Shown piece by piece: positions 1 through 6,715 of a stretch of DNA of 7,907 nt. How positions within the stretch are numbered: position 1 is the first letter of the stretch; the number at the start of each line of letters is the position of its first letter. The notes under the pieces were generated by a model that was not told where the DNA came from, did no database searches, and saw nothing but the letters and a program-made list of their open reading frames with translations. Source of the stretch: Desulfobacterales bacterium (GTDB lineage Bacteria; Desulfobacterota; Desulfobacteria; Desulfobacterales; UBA11574); the NCBI GenBank assembly GCA_030601485.1, contig JAUVTO010000077.1, positions 1 to 7,907 of the forward strand, read 5' to 3'. Both the position numbers and the translations under genes were made by a program.

Positions 1-139
1 CTCCGGCTATTTATTTTAGATAAAATTGACAGAATACCTTAACTTTAGGCACTTTAGGTCACTTTAGGCACTTCACACTCAATAAATTTAGATATTTTTT
101 TGCCATAAAATGCAAAAAATTCACAAATAAGGTACTAAG
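1..139. repeat. Right half of a second copy of the palindromic spacer element (cut by the window edge)
   Basis: Positions 21-58 match 6743-6780 of the argB-argD spacer at 37 of 38 bases. The block of ACTTTAGGC units then continues to about 74. Sparser matches follow in the same order: ATAAAATGC (105-113) against ATAAATGC (6822-6829), and GTACTAAG (132-139) against GTACTAAG (6852-6859), with offsets between copies staying within 6716-6722. GTACTAAG is also the outer end of the argB-argD element, so 139 is taken as the right terminus, 17 nt past the lysA stop codon. The left arm lies before position 1 and cannot be seen. This copy has three ACTTTAGG-type units where the other has two and a partial one. 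An AT-rich stem (96-103 with 112-119) lies inside it. No gene is visible in 1-156. Confidence 0.75.
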
Positions 140-156
140 GTAAGGGGTTACATTTT

Positions 157-1416
157 TTAATCATCAAGAAACGGCGGCAGCGATTCACCGTCAACAAGAT
201 CCTCATAAATCTCGCGATCCCGGACAACATGAAACCGGTCATCTCTTACCATTACTTCGGCCGCCCTTGGCCGGGAACAGTAATTGGATGACATGGTAAA
301 GCCATACGCACCGGCACTCATCACCGCAAAAAGATCGCCTTTCTTAACATCGGGAATCTTGCGATCTACTGCCAGAAAATCTCCGGTCTCGCAAATCGGG
401 CCCACAACGTCTGCGGTTATCGGCTTATCTTCTGTTCTTACCACCGGTTCTATGGCATGAAACGCGTCGTACAGTGTGGGTCGCAGCAGATCATTCATAC
501 CGGCATCAGCAATAACAAACTCCTTGACTTTTCCCGACTTTCTGAAAAGAACCCTGCTCACCAGTATTCCGGCATTTCCGACAATAACTCTTCCGGGTTC
601 CAGAATAAGGTGAAGATGCGATCCTTTAAGAGAATCAACAATGGCCCTGGCATATTCGCGGGGATGGGGCGGGGATTCATCATTATAGGTTATTCCAAGA
701 CCGCCACCCATATCCATGTATTTGATTTGGATTCCAATTTGCCTGAGTTCATTTATCAGGTTTTTTAAGCTTTCCAGAGCGTCTATAAAAGGTTTTGATT
801 CTGTAATCTGTGATCCGATATGGCAATCGATACCCACGATATTGATGTTCTTAAGCCGGCTTGCGACCTTGTACCCGTCAATGGCCGTCTCCATATCAAT
901 GCCGAATTTGTTTTTTTTCAGACCGGTTGAGATATACGGATGCGTTTTGGGATCAATGTCAGGATTTACCCGAATGGCCACAGGCGCTTCTGTTCTTAAA
1001 AAACCCGCCCTTTTGTCTATAAGTTCAAGTTCTTCAAGCGACTCTACATTGAACATTAAAATGCCTGCTTCAAGTGCATAGTCGATTTCGTGGATGCGCT
1101 TTCCCACTCCGGAATAGACTATTTTATCCGGAGAGAAACCGGCTTTTAATCCGCGATACAGTTCTCCGCCGGATACAATATCGAGCCCGCTGCCAAGGCT
1201 TTTAAACAGTTTTAAAACAGCAAGGTTGGTATTGGACTTTGCAGAAAAACAGACAAGCCTTTCCAAACCCTCAAAGGCCTCGTTAAAAATAAGAAAATGG
1301 CGCTTTAACGTGGCGTGGCTGTATAAATAAAAAGGGGTGCCCACCTTTTCGGCAATCATGCGGATCGGAACATCTTCACAATACAATTCATTATTCCGGT
1401 AAAAAAAATGATGCAT
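157..1416 (-). CDS. lysA: Diaminopimelate decarboxylase, last step of lysine synthesis
   Basis: Cytoplasmic PLP enzyme that removes CO2 from meso-diaminopimelate to give L-lysine. At 419 residues it has the usual family length. The N-terminal alanine-racemase-like barrel carries the PLP lysine in FSAK (K60), the HIGSQ motif (199-203), the glycine-rich DMGGGLG loop (235-241) that holds the PLP phosphate, and EPGR (273-276). The C-terminal beta domain has the active-site cysteine in CETGD (C342) and the AGAYGFTMSSNY motif ending near 379. CETGD and GAYG argue for LysA rather than arginine or carboxynorspermidine decarboxylases of the same fold. The ATG start is preceded by AAGG with 7 nt spacing, and this Shine-Dalgarno lies inside the last codons of the lipoprotein gene, 4 nt upstream, so translation is probably coupled. 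Its place at the end of an arg operon is familiar from deltaproteobacteria. dap genes would be expected further downstream, outside the window. No frameshift or missing key residue is seen. Confidence 0.97.
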   Translation of the reverse strand: MHHFFYRNNELYCEDVPIRMIAEKVGTPFYLYSHATLKRHFLIFNEAFEGLERLVCFSAKSNTNLAVLKLFKSLGSGLDIVSGGELYRGLKAGFSPDKIVYSGVGKRIHEIDYALEAGILMFNVESLEELELIDKRAGFLRTEAPVAIRVNPDIDPKTHPYISTGLKKNKFGIDMETAIDGYKVASRLKNINIVGIDCHIGSQITESKPFIDALESLKNLINELRQIGIQIKYMDMGGGLGITYNDESPPHPREYARAIVDSLKGSHLHLILEPGRVIVGNAGILVSRVLFRKSGKVKEFVIADAGMNDLLRPTLYDAFHAIEPVVRTEDKPITADVVGPICETGDFLAVDRKIPDVKKGDLFAVMSAGAYGFTMSSNYCSRPRAAEVMVRDDRFHVVRDREIYEDLVDGESLPPFLDD

Positions 1417-1420
1417 TACA

Positions 1421-1576
1421 TCACCTTAACCCAATAGGATTGAAGATTGAATGTGGTTTTTCATGATCAGGCGGCCTGGGGGGTCCCTTCTTGCCACATG
1501 CCGAAAAATTAAAAACAATCAAAATAACAATAGAACATATCCATACACCGTATTTTTTAGAAATTTTTTTTTCCAT
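1421..1576 (-). CDS. lptM: Small LptM/YifL-like outer-membrane lipoprotein
   Basis: A 51-residue protein between argH and lysA. Residues 1-9 are charged (MEKKISKKY), residues 11-24 form a hydrophobic stretch, and the lipobox FSAC places the lipidated cysteine at C27. The mature part begins CGKKGPPRPP, matching the CGLKGPLYFPP pattern of LptM/YifL and the short 'lipoprotein-attachment' family found upstream of lysA or dapF in many Gram-negative bacteria. In E. coli LptM binds the LptD-LptE LPS translocon and helps its disulfide maturation; the same role here is an inference from family and gene context. Glycine at +2 predicts sorting to the outer membrane by Lol. The mature tail (34-51) is polar with no recognised domain. 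The gene starts 7 nt after argH and ends 4 nt before lysA. AGGGGA at 1588-1593, inside the end of argH, is 11 nt from the ATG. An in-frame TTG one codon earlier (1579) has better spacing and is an alternative start. Confidence 0.88.
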   Translation of the reverse strand: MEKKISKKYGVWICSIVILIVFNFSACGKKGPPRPPDHEKPHSIFNPIGLR

Positions 1577-1583
1577 CAACAGA

Positions 1584-2975
1584 TTAATCCCCTATGTTTA
1601 CGGCAAGGCCCTTTTCAGCCTTGTTTATGGCAGCCCTTACGTTTTTTAACGCCGTCCCGCCGAAAGATTTTCGCCGGTTTATCATCTGTTCAATGGTTAA
1701 AATATCAAAGATGTCCTTTTTGATATGGGAAGAAAAGGATTTCAACTCTTTTAGAGTAAGCTCATCGAGCTCCTTTTTTTTGCTCGACGCATAGGCAACC
1801 GCCTTCCCCACACAGTCATGGGCCTGCCGGAATGCCATGCCTTTTGTTACAAGATAATCCGCCATATCGGTTGCATTTAAAAATCCCGTGGATGTGGCAT
1901 GCCGCATGGCTTGTTTGTTTATCTTCAGTTTGGGAAGCATTTTTATGTAAATTTCTAAACATTCCGCCAAGATATCCAGCGTGCTGAACAGTGCGGTTTT
2001 ATCCTCCTGCATGTCCCGGTTATAAGACAACGGCAATGATTTCATAACCGTTAACAGAGAAATTAAATCACCGAAAACACGGCCGGTTTTTCCTCGTACA
2101 AGTTCAGGTACATCAGGATTCTTTTTTTGAGGCATAATACTGCTGCCGGTGGCAAAGGAATCCGGAAGCTCGACGAAACCGAATTCCGATGAAGACCAGA
2201 GAATTAATTCTTCTGACATACGGCTCAGATGAACCATGCAAATACTTGCCGCTGACAGAAATTCGATGATGAAATCCCTGTCCGAGACGGCATCCATGCT
2301 GTTTGCCGATATTTCCGGAAAGCCAAGAATCTCGGCCACATACTCCCTGTCAATCGGATATGTTGTTCCGGCAAGGGCGGCACTGCCCAGCGGCATCACG
2401 TTTATGCGTTTCAAACAGTCACTGAACCTGTGGGCATCTCTTAAAAACATCTCATAATACGCCATGAGATGGTGGGACAAAAGAACGGGCTGAGCTCTCT
2501 GCAAATGAGTGTATCCCGGCAAAACAACATCAATATGAATTTTAGCAAGATCCACGATAACCTTTTGGAGCATAACCAGCCGATGGGTTGTATGTAACGT
2601 CTCATCCCTCAAATACATCCTTACATCCAGAACTACCTGGTCGTTTCGGCTTCTTGCGGTATGAAGCTTCTGGGCGACTTTTCCCACTTTCTCGATAAGC
2701 CTGGCTTCAATATGCATATGGATATCCTCCAGGCTTTGATCAAACTGAAAATCTCCCCGATCTATCTCTCTTTTTATCACGCCAAGACCTTCTATCAATG
2801 ATGAAGCCTCCTCTTCGGAAATAATAGATGTTTTGGCAAGCATACGACAATGGGCAATACTCCCTTGAATATCATAGGAATAAAGCCTTTTATCTATATC
2901 GATGGATGAGGTAAAGTCTTCAACAATTCTATCTGTCTTTTCTGAAAACCTGCCATCCCAGAGCTTTTTAGCCAT
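1584..2975 (-). CDS. argH: Argininosuccinate lyase
   Basis: Cleaves argininosuccinate to arginine and fumarate, the last step of arginine synthesis; the family acts as a cytoplasmic homotetramer. The 463 residues match the usual length, so there is no fused ArgA-type acetyltransferase domain as found in some marine gammaproteobacteria. The fumarase/aspartase superfamily regions are all present: HTARSRND (105-112), the GYTHLQRAQP region with the catalytic histidine H157, and the signature loop GSSIMPQKKNPD (277-288) holding the catalytic serine. The N-terminal KLWDGRFSE (4-12) is typical of ArgH. The start is ATG with GAGG 5 nt upstream; this Shine-Dalgarno shares bases with the argG stop codon (TGAGG), so the pair is likely coupled translationally. 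The gene lies 7 nt after argG. Sequence and length give no sign of truncation. Confidence 0.98.
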   Translation of the reverse strand: MAKKLWDGRFSEKTDRIVEDFTSSIDIDKRLYSYDIQGSIAHCRMLAKTSIISEEEASSLIEGLGVIKREIDRGDFQFDQSLEDIHMHIEARLIEKVGKVAQKLHTARSRNDQVVLDVRMYLRDETLHTTHRLVMLQKVIVDLAKIHIDVVLPGYTHLQRAQPVLLSHHLMAYYEMFLRDAHRFSDCLKRINVMPLGSAALAGTTYPIDREYVAEILGFPEISANSMDAVSDRDFIIEFLSAASICMVHLSRMSEELILWSSSEFGFVELPDSFATGSSIMPQKKNPDVPELVRGKTGRVFGDLISLLTVMKSLPLSYNRDMQEDKTALFSTLDILAECLEIYIKMLPKLKINKQAMRHATSTGFLNATDMADYLVTKGMAFRQAHDCVGKAVAYASSKKKELDELTLKELKSFSSHIKKDIFDILTIEQMINRRKSFGGTALKNVRAAINKAEKGLAVNIGD

Positions 2976-2982
2976 ATAATCC

Positions 2983-4191
2983 TCAACTATTTTTTTTCAT
3001 CATCTTCTGAATTCGAAGTCTTAACGCAGTCAGACGTATAAAGCCTTCAGCATCTTTCTGGCTGTATACGCTGTCATCTTCAAAAGTTGCAAAATCCTCA
3101 CTGTAAATCGATTCATCGGATTTACGTCCCAAGATACGGCAGTTTCCCTTGTAAAGCTCAAGTCGGACAACCCCGGAGACATTGGTTTGGGTTCGATCCA
3201 CCATATCCTGAAGGAGTTCCATCTCGGGTGAAAACCAGAAGCCGTAATACACAAGCTCGGAATATTTTGGAATTAGAGAATCCCTCAGGTGCATGACTTC
3301 CCTGTCCATTGTAATCGATTCAATGGCCATATGGGCAGCCCTCAACACCGTGCCGCCCGGAGTTTCATAAACACCGCGGGATTTCATTCCGACAAAACGG
3401 TTCTCCACAATATCGATCCTTCCGATGCCGTTACGTCCCCCCAGCCGGTTGAGCTCTTTGAGGAGTTGGGCCGGGGACATGGTTTTATCGTTTATGGCCA
3501 CAGGGTCACCCTGTTTAAAGGTTATCTCGATGATTTCAGGCCTGTCCGGCGCATCCTGGGGTGAAACCGTCATACGGAACATATCGTCAGGCGGCTCGTT
3601 CCAGGGATCCTCAAGCAAGCCACCTTCAAAACTTATGTGAAGGAGATTTCCGTCGGTACTGTATGGTTTTGCATGGGTGGTCGGCACCTCGATACCGTGC
3701 TGTTCGGCAAAGGCCATCAAGGCGCTTCGCGAGGTAAAATCCCACTCGCGCCAGGGAGCAATGATTCTTATATTGGGATTTATTGCAAAATAGCTGAGCT
3801 CAAACCTCACCTGGTCGTTTCCCTTTCCGGTGGCGCCATGGCTTACAGCTTCCGCCCCCTCAATCTGTGCAATCTCCATCTGCCGTTTTGCAATCAGGGG
3901 CCTGGCAAGAGCGGTGCCCAGAAGATATTGTCCTTCATAAATAGCATTTGCCCGAAACGCAGGGAAAACATAATCTTTTACAAAAGTTTCCTTCAAATCA
4001 TCGATATAAACCTTTGTTGCCCCTGTTTTTAGGGCGTTTTCCTCTACCCGATTCAGCTCATCCCCCTGGCCCATATCTGCAGAAAATGCAACAACCTCAC
4101 AACGGTAAGTTTGGATCAGCCACTTTAAAATCACGGATGTATCCAGGCCTCCGGAATATGCCAGAACCACCTTGTTAACGGTATGAGACAC
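2983..4191 (-). CDS. argG: Argininosuccinate synthase
   Basis: ATP-dependent joining of citrulline and aspartate to argininosuccinate, releasing AMP and pyrophosphate, in the cytoplasm. The 402 residues match the common ~400-residue bacterial form rather than the longer E. coli type. The N-type ATP pyrophosphatase loop SGGLDTS is at 13-19, the SHGATGKGNDQVRFE nucleotide/substrate region at about 117-131, and SRGVYETPGGT at about 271-281. The start is GTG (4191), preceded by AGGAG with 5 nt spacing, and it fits the family N-terminus (VVLAYSGGLDTS begins at residue 8). It is the first gene after the repeat-filled 278-nt argF-argG spacer, which may uncouple its expression from argF. The stop codon overlaps the argH Shine-Dalgarno. 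No anomalies are seen in the protein. Confidence 0.98.
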   Translation of the reverse strand: MSHTVNKVVLAYSGGLDTSVILKWLIQTYRCEVVAFSADMGQGDELNRVEENALKTGATKVYIDDLKETFVKDYVFPAFRANAIYEGQYLLGTALARPLIAKRQMEIAQIEGAEAVSHGATGKGNDQVRFELSYFAINPNIRIIAPWREWDFTSRSALMAFAEQHGIEVPTTHAKPYSTDGNLLHISFEGGLLEDPWNEPPDDMFRMTVSPQDAPDRPEIIEITFKQGDPVAINDKTMSPAQLLKELNRLGGRNGIGRIDIVENRFVGMKSRGVYETPGGTVLRAAHMAIESITMDREVMHLRDSLIPKYSELVYYGFWFSPEMELLQDMVDRTQTNVSGVVRLELYKGNCRILGRKSDESIYSEDFATFEDDSVYSQKDAEGFIRLTALRLRIQKMMKKNS

Positions 4192-4200
4192 GATCTCTCC

Positions 4201-4220
4201 TTTTACCCGGTTTTACCCGG
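4201..4220. repeat. Perfect tandem duplication of a 10-mer before argG
   Basis: TTTTACCCGG occurs twice in direct succession (read as CCGGGTAAAA twice on the coding strand). The last A bases of the second unit run into the argG Shine-Dalgarno AGGAG (4197-4201). This looks like a small slippage duplication. A change in unit number would alter the leader but not the Shine-Dalgarno to start spacing. Confidence 0.8.
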
Positions 4221-4230
4221 ACAAACCTGC

Positions 4231-4259
4231 CTCCGGCTCGTAGATCCTACGGCTCGGAG
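4231..4259. other. Imperfect hairpin in the argG leader
   Basis: CTCCGGCTCGTAG (4231-4243) can pair with CTACGGCTCGGAG (4247-4259) around a 3-nt loop. The outer 5 bp and inner 5 bp are perfect, with a 3-position wobble or mismatch region between them. No T-run follows in the coding (minus) direction, so it is not a standard intrinsic terminator. It lies between the AT-rich repeat and the 10-mer duplication, about 40 nt before the argG start. An effect on messenger stability or attenuation is possible but unproven. Confidence 0.5.
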
Positions 4260-4261
4260 AG

Positions 4262-4410
4262 AAATAACAAATAACAAAAATCAAATAACAAACAAATTCC
4301 AATGACCGAAATTCGAAAATCCAAACAATGTCTCGTCCTGGAAAGTTTTGGTCATTGAATATTGGAATTTGTGATTTATTTGTAATTTGGTGCTTGGAAT
4401 TTGTGATTTT
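4262..4410. repeat. AT-rich palindromic repeat in the argF-argG spacer
   Basis: About 150 nt of low-complexity sequence with internal symmetry. Left-side ACAAATTCCAA (4292-4302) is the reverse complement of TTGGAATTTGT (4362-4372), and AATGACC (4301-4307) of GGTCATT (4350-4356), making an interrupted hairpin with a 5-nt offset between the two arm pairs. On the right, a 16-mer TTGGAATTTGTGATTT occurs twice (4362-4377 and 4394-4409). The left edge is a run of AAATAACA-like units. From memory, strings of the ATTTGTTATTTGG / GGTCATTGGAATTTG kind recur in intergenic DNA of many environmental bacteria, but I cannot verify this. It is unrelated in sequence to the argB-argD element. With the flanking hairpins it accounts for nearly the whole spacer; no gene is supported there. 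Confidence 0.7.
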
Positions 4411-4446
4411 AGACACAAAACTCCAAGGCAGAACCATCTATCTCTT

Positions 4447-4467
4447 ACCTGGCCCAAAGGACCAGGT
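4447..4467. other. Strong hairpin directly after the argF stop codon
   Basis: On the coding strand ACCTGGTCC, loop TTT, then GGGCCAGGT: a 9-bp stem with one T-G wobble and a 3-nt loop, starting 2 nt after the argF stop codon. In the minus (coding) direction it is followed by AAGAGATAG, not a T-run, so it does not meet the usual rule for an intrinsic terminator. In the plus direction it is followed by TTTT. A role in protecting the 3' end of the argB-argD-argF message or in partial termination is plausible. Confidence 0.55.
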
Positions 4468-4469
4468 TT

Positions 4470-5384
4470 TCAATGTAAAAATAAAACATCAAGGATTGCC
4501 TTATGCATGTGGAGTTTGTTTTCCGCTTGATCCCAGACAACGGATTTCGGACCTTCCAGCACATTTTCGCTAATCTCTTCTCCCCTGTGCGCCGGCAGGC
4601 AATGCATTACGATAACATCTTCGGACGCATGTTTTAGAAGCGCTTGATCTACCTGAAACGGTTCAAACACCCGCTTCCGTTTGCCCTGTTCACTCTCCTG
4701 CCCCATACTGGCCCAAACGTCGGTATAAATTACATCGGCATCTTTTACCGCTTCAACAGGGTTCGAGGTTGCAACAATTTTTCCAACTCCTTTCTCAAGA
4801 GCCTTTTCCATAACGTCCTTACGAGGGGAATATCCGTCCGGGCATGCTAAAACAAGATCCAAATCCAAAACAGCCGCTGCATTTACCCATGAATGGGCCA
4901 CATTATTCCCGTCTCCGACCCAGGCGATCCGGATATCCTTATATCCCCCCTTAATCTCTATCACCGTCATAATGTCACTTAATACCTGGCAGGGATGGAA
5001 TAAATCGGTCAGAGCATTGATGACCGGAATGTCGGTAAATTCGGCGAACTCTTCTAACAAATTCTGTGAATAGGTCCGAATCGCCAAACCGTCCAGGTAT
5101 CTTGAAAGCACCCTGGCGGTGTCTCGAACCGGTTCGTTTCGTGCGATCTGGGTGTCCTTGGCGCTTATAAAAATCGGCGTTCCGCCCAACTGAACCATCG
5201 CCGCTTCAAAGGAAAGACGTGTGCGGGTAGACGGTTTGTCAAAAATAAGACCCAGGGTTTTACCGGCAAGGGGCTTGTCTGCAATCCCTTTTTTATATCT
5301 TTTTTTTAATTCAGTCGCCCGCTCAAAGAGGACTTCAAAATCCTCTCGGGTAAGATCTATAAGTGTCAAAATGTCTTTTTTCAA
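4470..5384 (-). CDS. argF: Ornithine carbamoyltransferase
   Basis: Transfers the carbamoyl group of carbamoyl phosphate to ornithine, giving citrulline. The family acts as a cytoplasmic trimer. The 304 residues match the anabolic family. The carbamoyl-phosphate site STRTR is at 52-56, HPCQ at 130-133 and HCLPAHRG at 251-258. The ornithine loop D222...SMG (226-228) and the asparagines in DGNNVAHSW (158-166) favour true ornithine carbamoyltransferase over aspartate or N-acetylornithine forms. The start is TTG (5384): no ATG precedes it in frame, and the next methionine is M63, well beyond the catalytic STRTR motif. Purine-rich AAGGTGGGG, part of the argD 3' end, is the Shine-Dalgarno. argD stops 2 nt upstream, so coupling is likely. 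The 3' end runs into a strong hairpin and then a repeat, unlike the tight junctions elsewhere in the cluster. Confidence 0.97.
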   Translation of the reverse strand: MKKDILTLIDLTREDFEVLFERATELKKRYKKGIADKPLAGKTLGLIFDKPSTRTRLSFEAAMVQLGGTPIFISAKDTQIARNEPVRDTARVLSRYLDGLAIRTYSQNLLEEFAEFTDIPVINALTDLFHPCQVLSDIMTVIEIKGGYKDIRIAWVGDGNNVAHSWVNAAAVLDLDLVLACPDGYSPRKDVMEKALEKGVGKIVATSNPVEAVKDADVIYTDVWASMGQESEQGKRKRVFEPFQVDQALLKHASEDVIVMHCLPAHRGEEISENVLEGPKSVVWDQAENKLHMHKAILDVLFLH

Positions 5385-5386
5385 TG

Positions 5387-6580
5387 TTACCCCACCTTTT
5401 GATTGAAAACCTCATCCAGGCATGCCACGAGAGCGTCTATCTCTTGTTTTTCTATGATAAGCGGAGGAATAAACCGTAGAATATTCTCCTGGATGCAGTT
5501 TATGAGAAACCCTTTTTCCATGCACGAAGCAACAATCTGATCTCCCTCCACGCTCAACTTCATACCCAAAAGCAGGCCCATACCGCGAATATCCTCAATC
5601 AATTCATGCCTGTCTTTCAACCATGAAAGCCTTTCCTCAAAATAAACTCCTATATTTTTGCAATGATCGATTATATTTTCTTCTGAAAGCACCCGAACAA
5701 CTTCAAGTGACGCCGCGGTGACAACCGGGGTGCCGCCAAATGTCGAAGCATGTGACCCCGGCCCGAAGGCATCGGCAACTTCTTCTCTGGCCAGCATGGC
5801 CCCTATGGGCAATCCATTGGCCAGGGCTTTGGCCAGGGTCATTATATCCGGCGCCATACCGAAATGCTCGTAGGCAAAAAGTTTGCCGGTACGTCCGATC
5901 CCCGTCTGAATTTCATCAAAGATCAAAAGAATTCCGGCTTCGTCACAAGTCTGCCTTACGGCCTTAAGGTATTCGGGATCCGGGCAGCGAACCCCGCCTT
6001 CACCCTGGATCGGTTCTATTAAGACAGCACATGTGGATGGGCCGATTTTGCTGCGCAATGCACTAATGTCATTAAACGGCACATAGTCAAAGCCTTCAAG
6101 TACGGGTTCGAATCCTTGTTTTATCTTATCCTGTCCGGTTGCGGAAAGGGTGGCCATGGTCCGTCCGTGAAAAGAATGCTCCATGGAAATGATTCTGTAT
6201 CTCCCGTTTTCCCCTTTTTCCTTGAAATATTTTCTGGTCAGTTTAATGGCGGCCTCATTTGCTTCAGCGCCGCTGTTACAGAAAAATACCCGGTCCGCAA
6301 AGCTGTTTTCCGTAAGCCGGGATGCCAGCTCGACCTGGGGGATTGTATAATAAAGGTTGGACACATGAAAAAGGGTATCCGCCTGCCTGGAAAGGGCTTT
6401 TGAAACTCCCGGATGTGCATGGCCGAGATTGCATACGGCAATCCCGGCAACAAAATCGGTATATTTTTTACCCTGTGTATCCCAGAGCGTACATCCTTTG
6501 CCTTTTGCTATGACAATGGGAAATCTTTTATAGGTTTTTGCGATAACCTGATCTGCTTTTTTAATTATCTCTTGGGTCAT
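5387..6580 (-). CDS. argD: Acetylornithine aminotransferase
   Basis: PLP-dependent class III transaminase that converts N-acetylglutamate semialdehyde and glutamate to N-acetylornithine and 2-oxoglutarate; ArgD enzymes often also serve succinyl-diaminopimelate in lysine synthesis. With the chosen start it is 397 residues. Motifs: SGAEAN at 103-108 (PLP phosphate), FHGR at 137-140, the FDE aspartate D222 that contacts the pyridine nitrogen, and the Schiff-base lysine K251 in LAKALANGLPIGA. STFGGTP (279-285) is also conserved. I chose ATG at 6580 rather than the in-frame TTG at 6595, because AAAGGG (6587-6592) is a good Shine-Dalgarno 6 nt before the ATG and would be coding if the TTG were used. 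The left end of the palindromic element is 19 nt upstream, and a possible promoter lies within that element. argF follows 2 nt after the stop. Confidence 0.97.
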   Translation of the reverse strand: MTQEIIKKADQVIAKTYKRFPIVIAKGKGCTLWDTQGKKYTDFVAGIAVCNLGHAHPGVSKALSRQADTLFHVSNLYYTIPQVELASRLTENSFADRVFFCNSGAEANEAAIKLTRKYFKEKGENGRYRIISMEHSFHGRTMATLSATGQDKIKQGFEPVLEGFDYVPFNDISALRSKIGPSTCAVLIEPIQGEGGVRCPDPEYLKAVRQTCDEAGILLIFDEIQTGIGRTGKLFAYEHFGMAPDIMTLAKALANGLPIGAMLAREEVADAFGPGSHASTFGGTPVVTAASLEVVRVLSEENIIDHCKNIGVYFEERLSWLKDRHELIEDIRGMGLLLGMKLSVEGDQIVASCMEKGFLINCIQENILRFIPPLIIEKQEIDALVACLDEVFNQKVG

Positions 6581-6586
6581 TGTGAA

Positions 6587-6592
6587 CCCTTT
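6587..6592 (-). promoter_or_regulatory. Ribosome-binding site that decides the argD start
   Basis: AAAGGG on the minus strand, 6 nt before ATG 6580. It lies inside the five-codon extension that the TTG start at 6595 would add, so it favours the ATG. It falls just outside the left terminus of the palindromic element at 6600. Confidence 0.7.
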
Positions 6593-6619
6593 CAATTAAC
6601 TAAGTACTCTAATCCGTAA

Positions 6620-6647
6620 ATTCTATTACGTATTTTTATCAAGACAA
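6620..6647 (-). promoter_or_regulatory. Possible sigma-70 promoter for argD onward
   Basis: On the minus strand TTGTCT (6642-6647, 4 of 6 to the -35 consensus) and TAGAAT (6620-6625, 5 of 6 to the -10 consensus) are separated by 16 nt. Transcription would begin near 6612, about 30 nt before the argD ATG. The -10 is flanked by CGTAA (6626-6630) and TTACG (6615-6619), a perfect 5-bp inverted repeat with 6-nt spacing that could be an operator or chance. The site lies in the outer arm of the palindromic element. AT-rich sequence makes such matches common, so this is a weak call. Confidence 0.3.
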
Positions 6648-6715
6648 CTGCCCGTATAAGTTGAATTCTAAAAGTTTGAAGTTTGAAGTGCCTAAAGTGA
6701 GCTAAAGTTGAGGAA

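Noticed and set aside
42..74. CRISPR-like array of short repeats
   Set aside because: The units are 9-10 nt, directly adjacent with no spacers, and no cas genes are present; this is a simple tandem repeat within the element.
96..119. Intrinsic terminator for lysA
   Set aside because: TTTTTTGC/GCAAAAAA is an 8-bp but almost pure A-T stem, and in the coding direction it is followed by A residues, not a T-run; it is noted only as part of the element.
457..1081. Plus-strand open frames opposite lysA
   Set aside because: They lie wholly on the antisense of a clear LysA gene, overlap each other and show no domain; the same holds for the plus-strand frames opposite argH, argG, argF, argD and argB.
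1417..1583. Lysine riboswitch before lysA
   Set aside because: The whole interval is coding for the lipoprotein with tight junctions; there is no room for an L-box leader.
4213..4437. Minus-strand open frame of 74 codons in the argF-argG spacer
   Set aside because: Its translation is repeat-derived (runs such as EFVCYLIFVICYF from ATTTGTTATTTG-like DNA), it overlaps both the palindrome and a hairpin, and it has no good Shine-Dalgarno or family resemblance.
6600..6700. ARG boxes (ArgR operators) upstream of argD
   Set aside because: TGAAT/ATTCA-like fragments occur (for example TTGAATTC near 6661), but no pair with the proper spacing and symmetry was found, and AT-rich repeats produce such fragments by chance.
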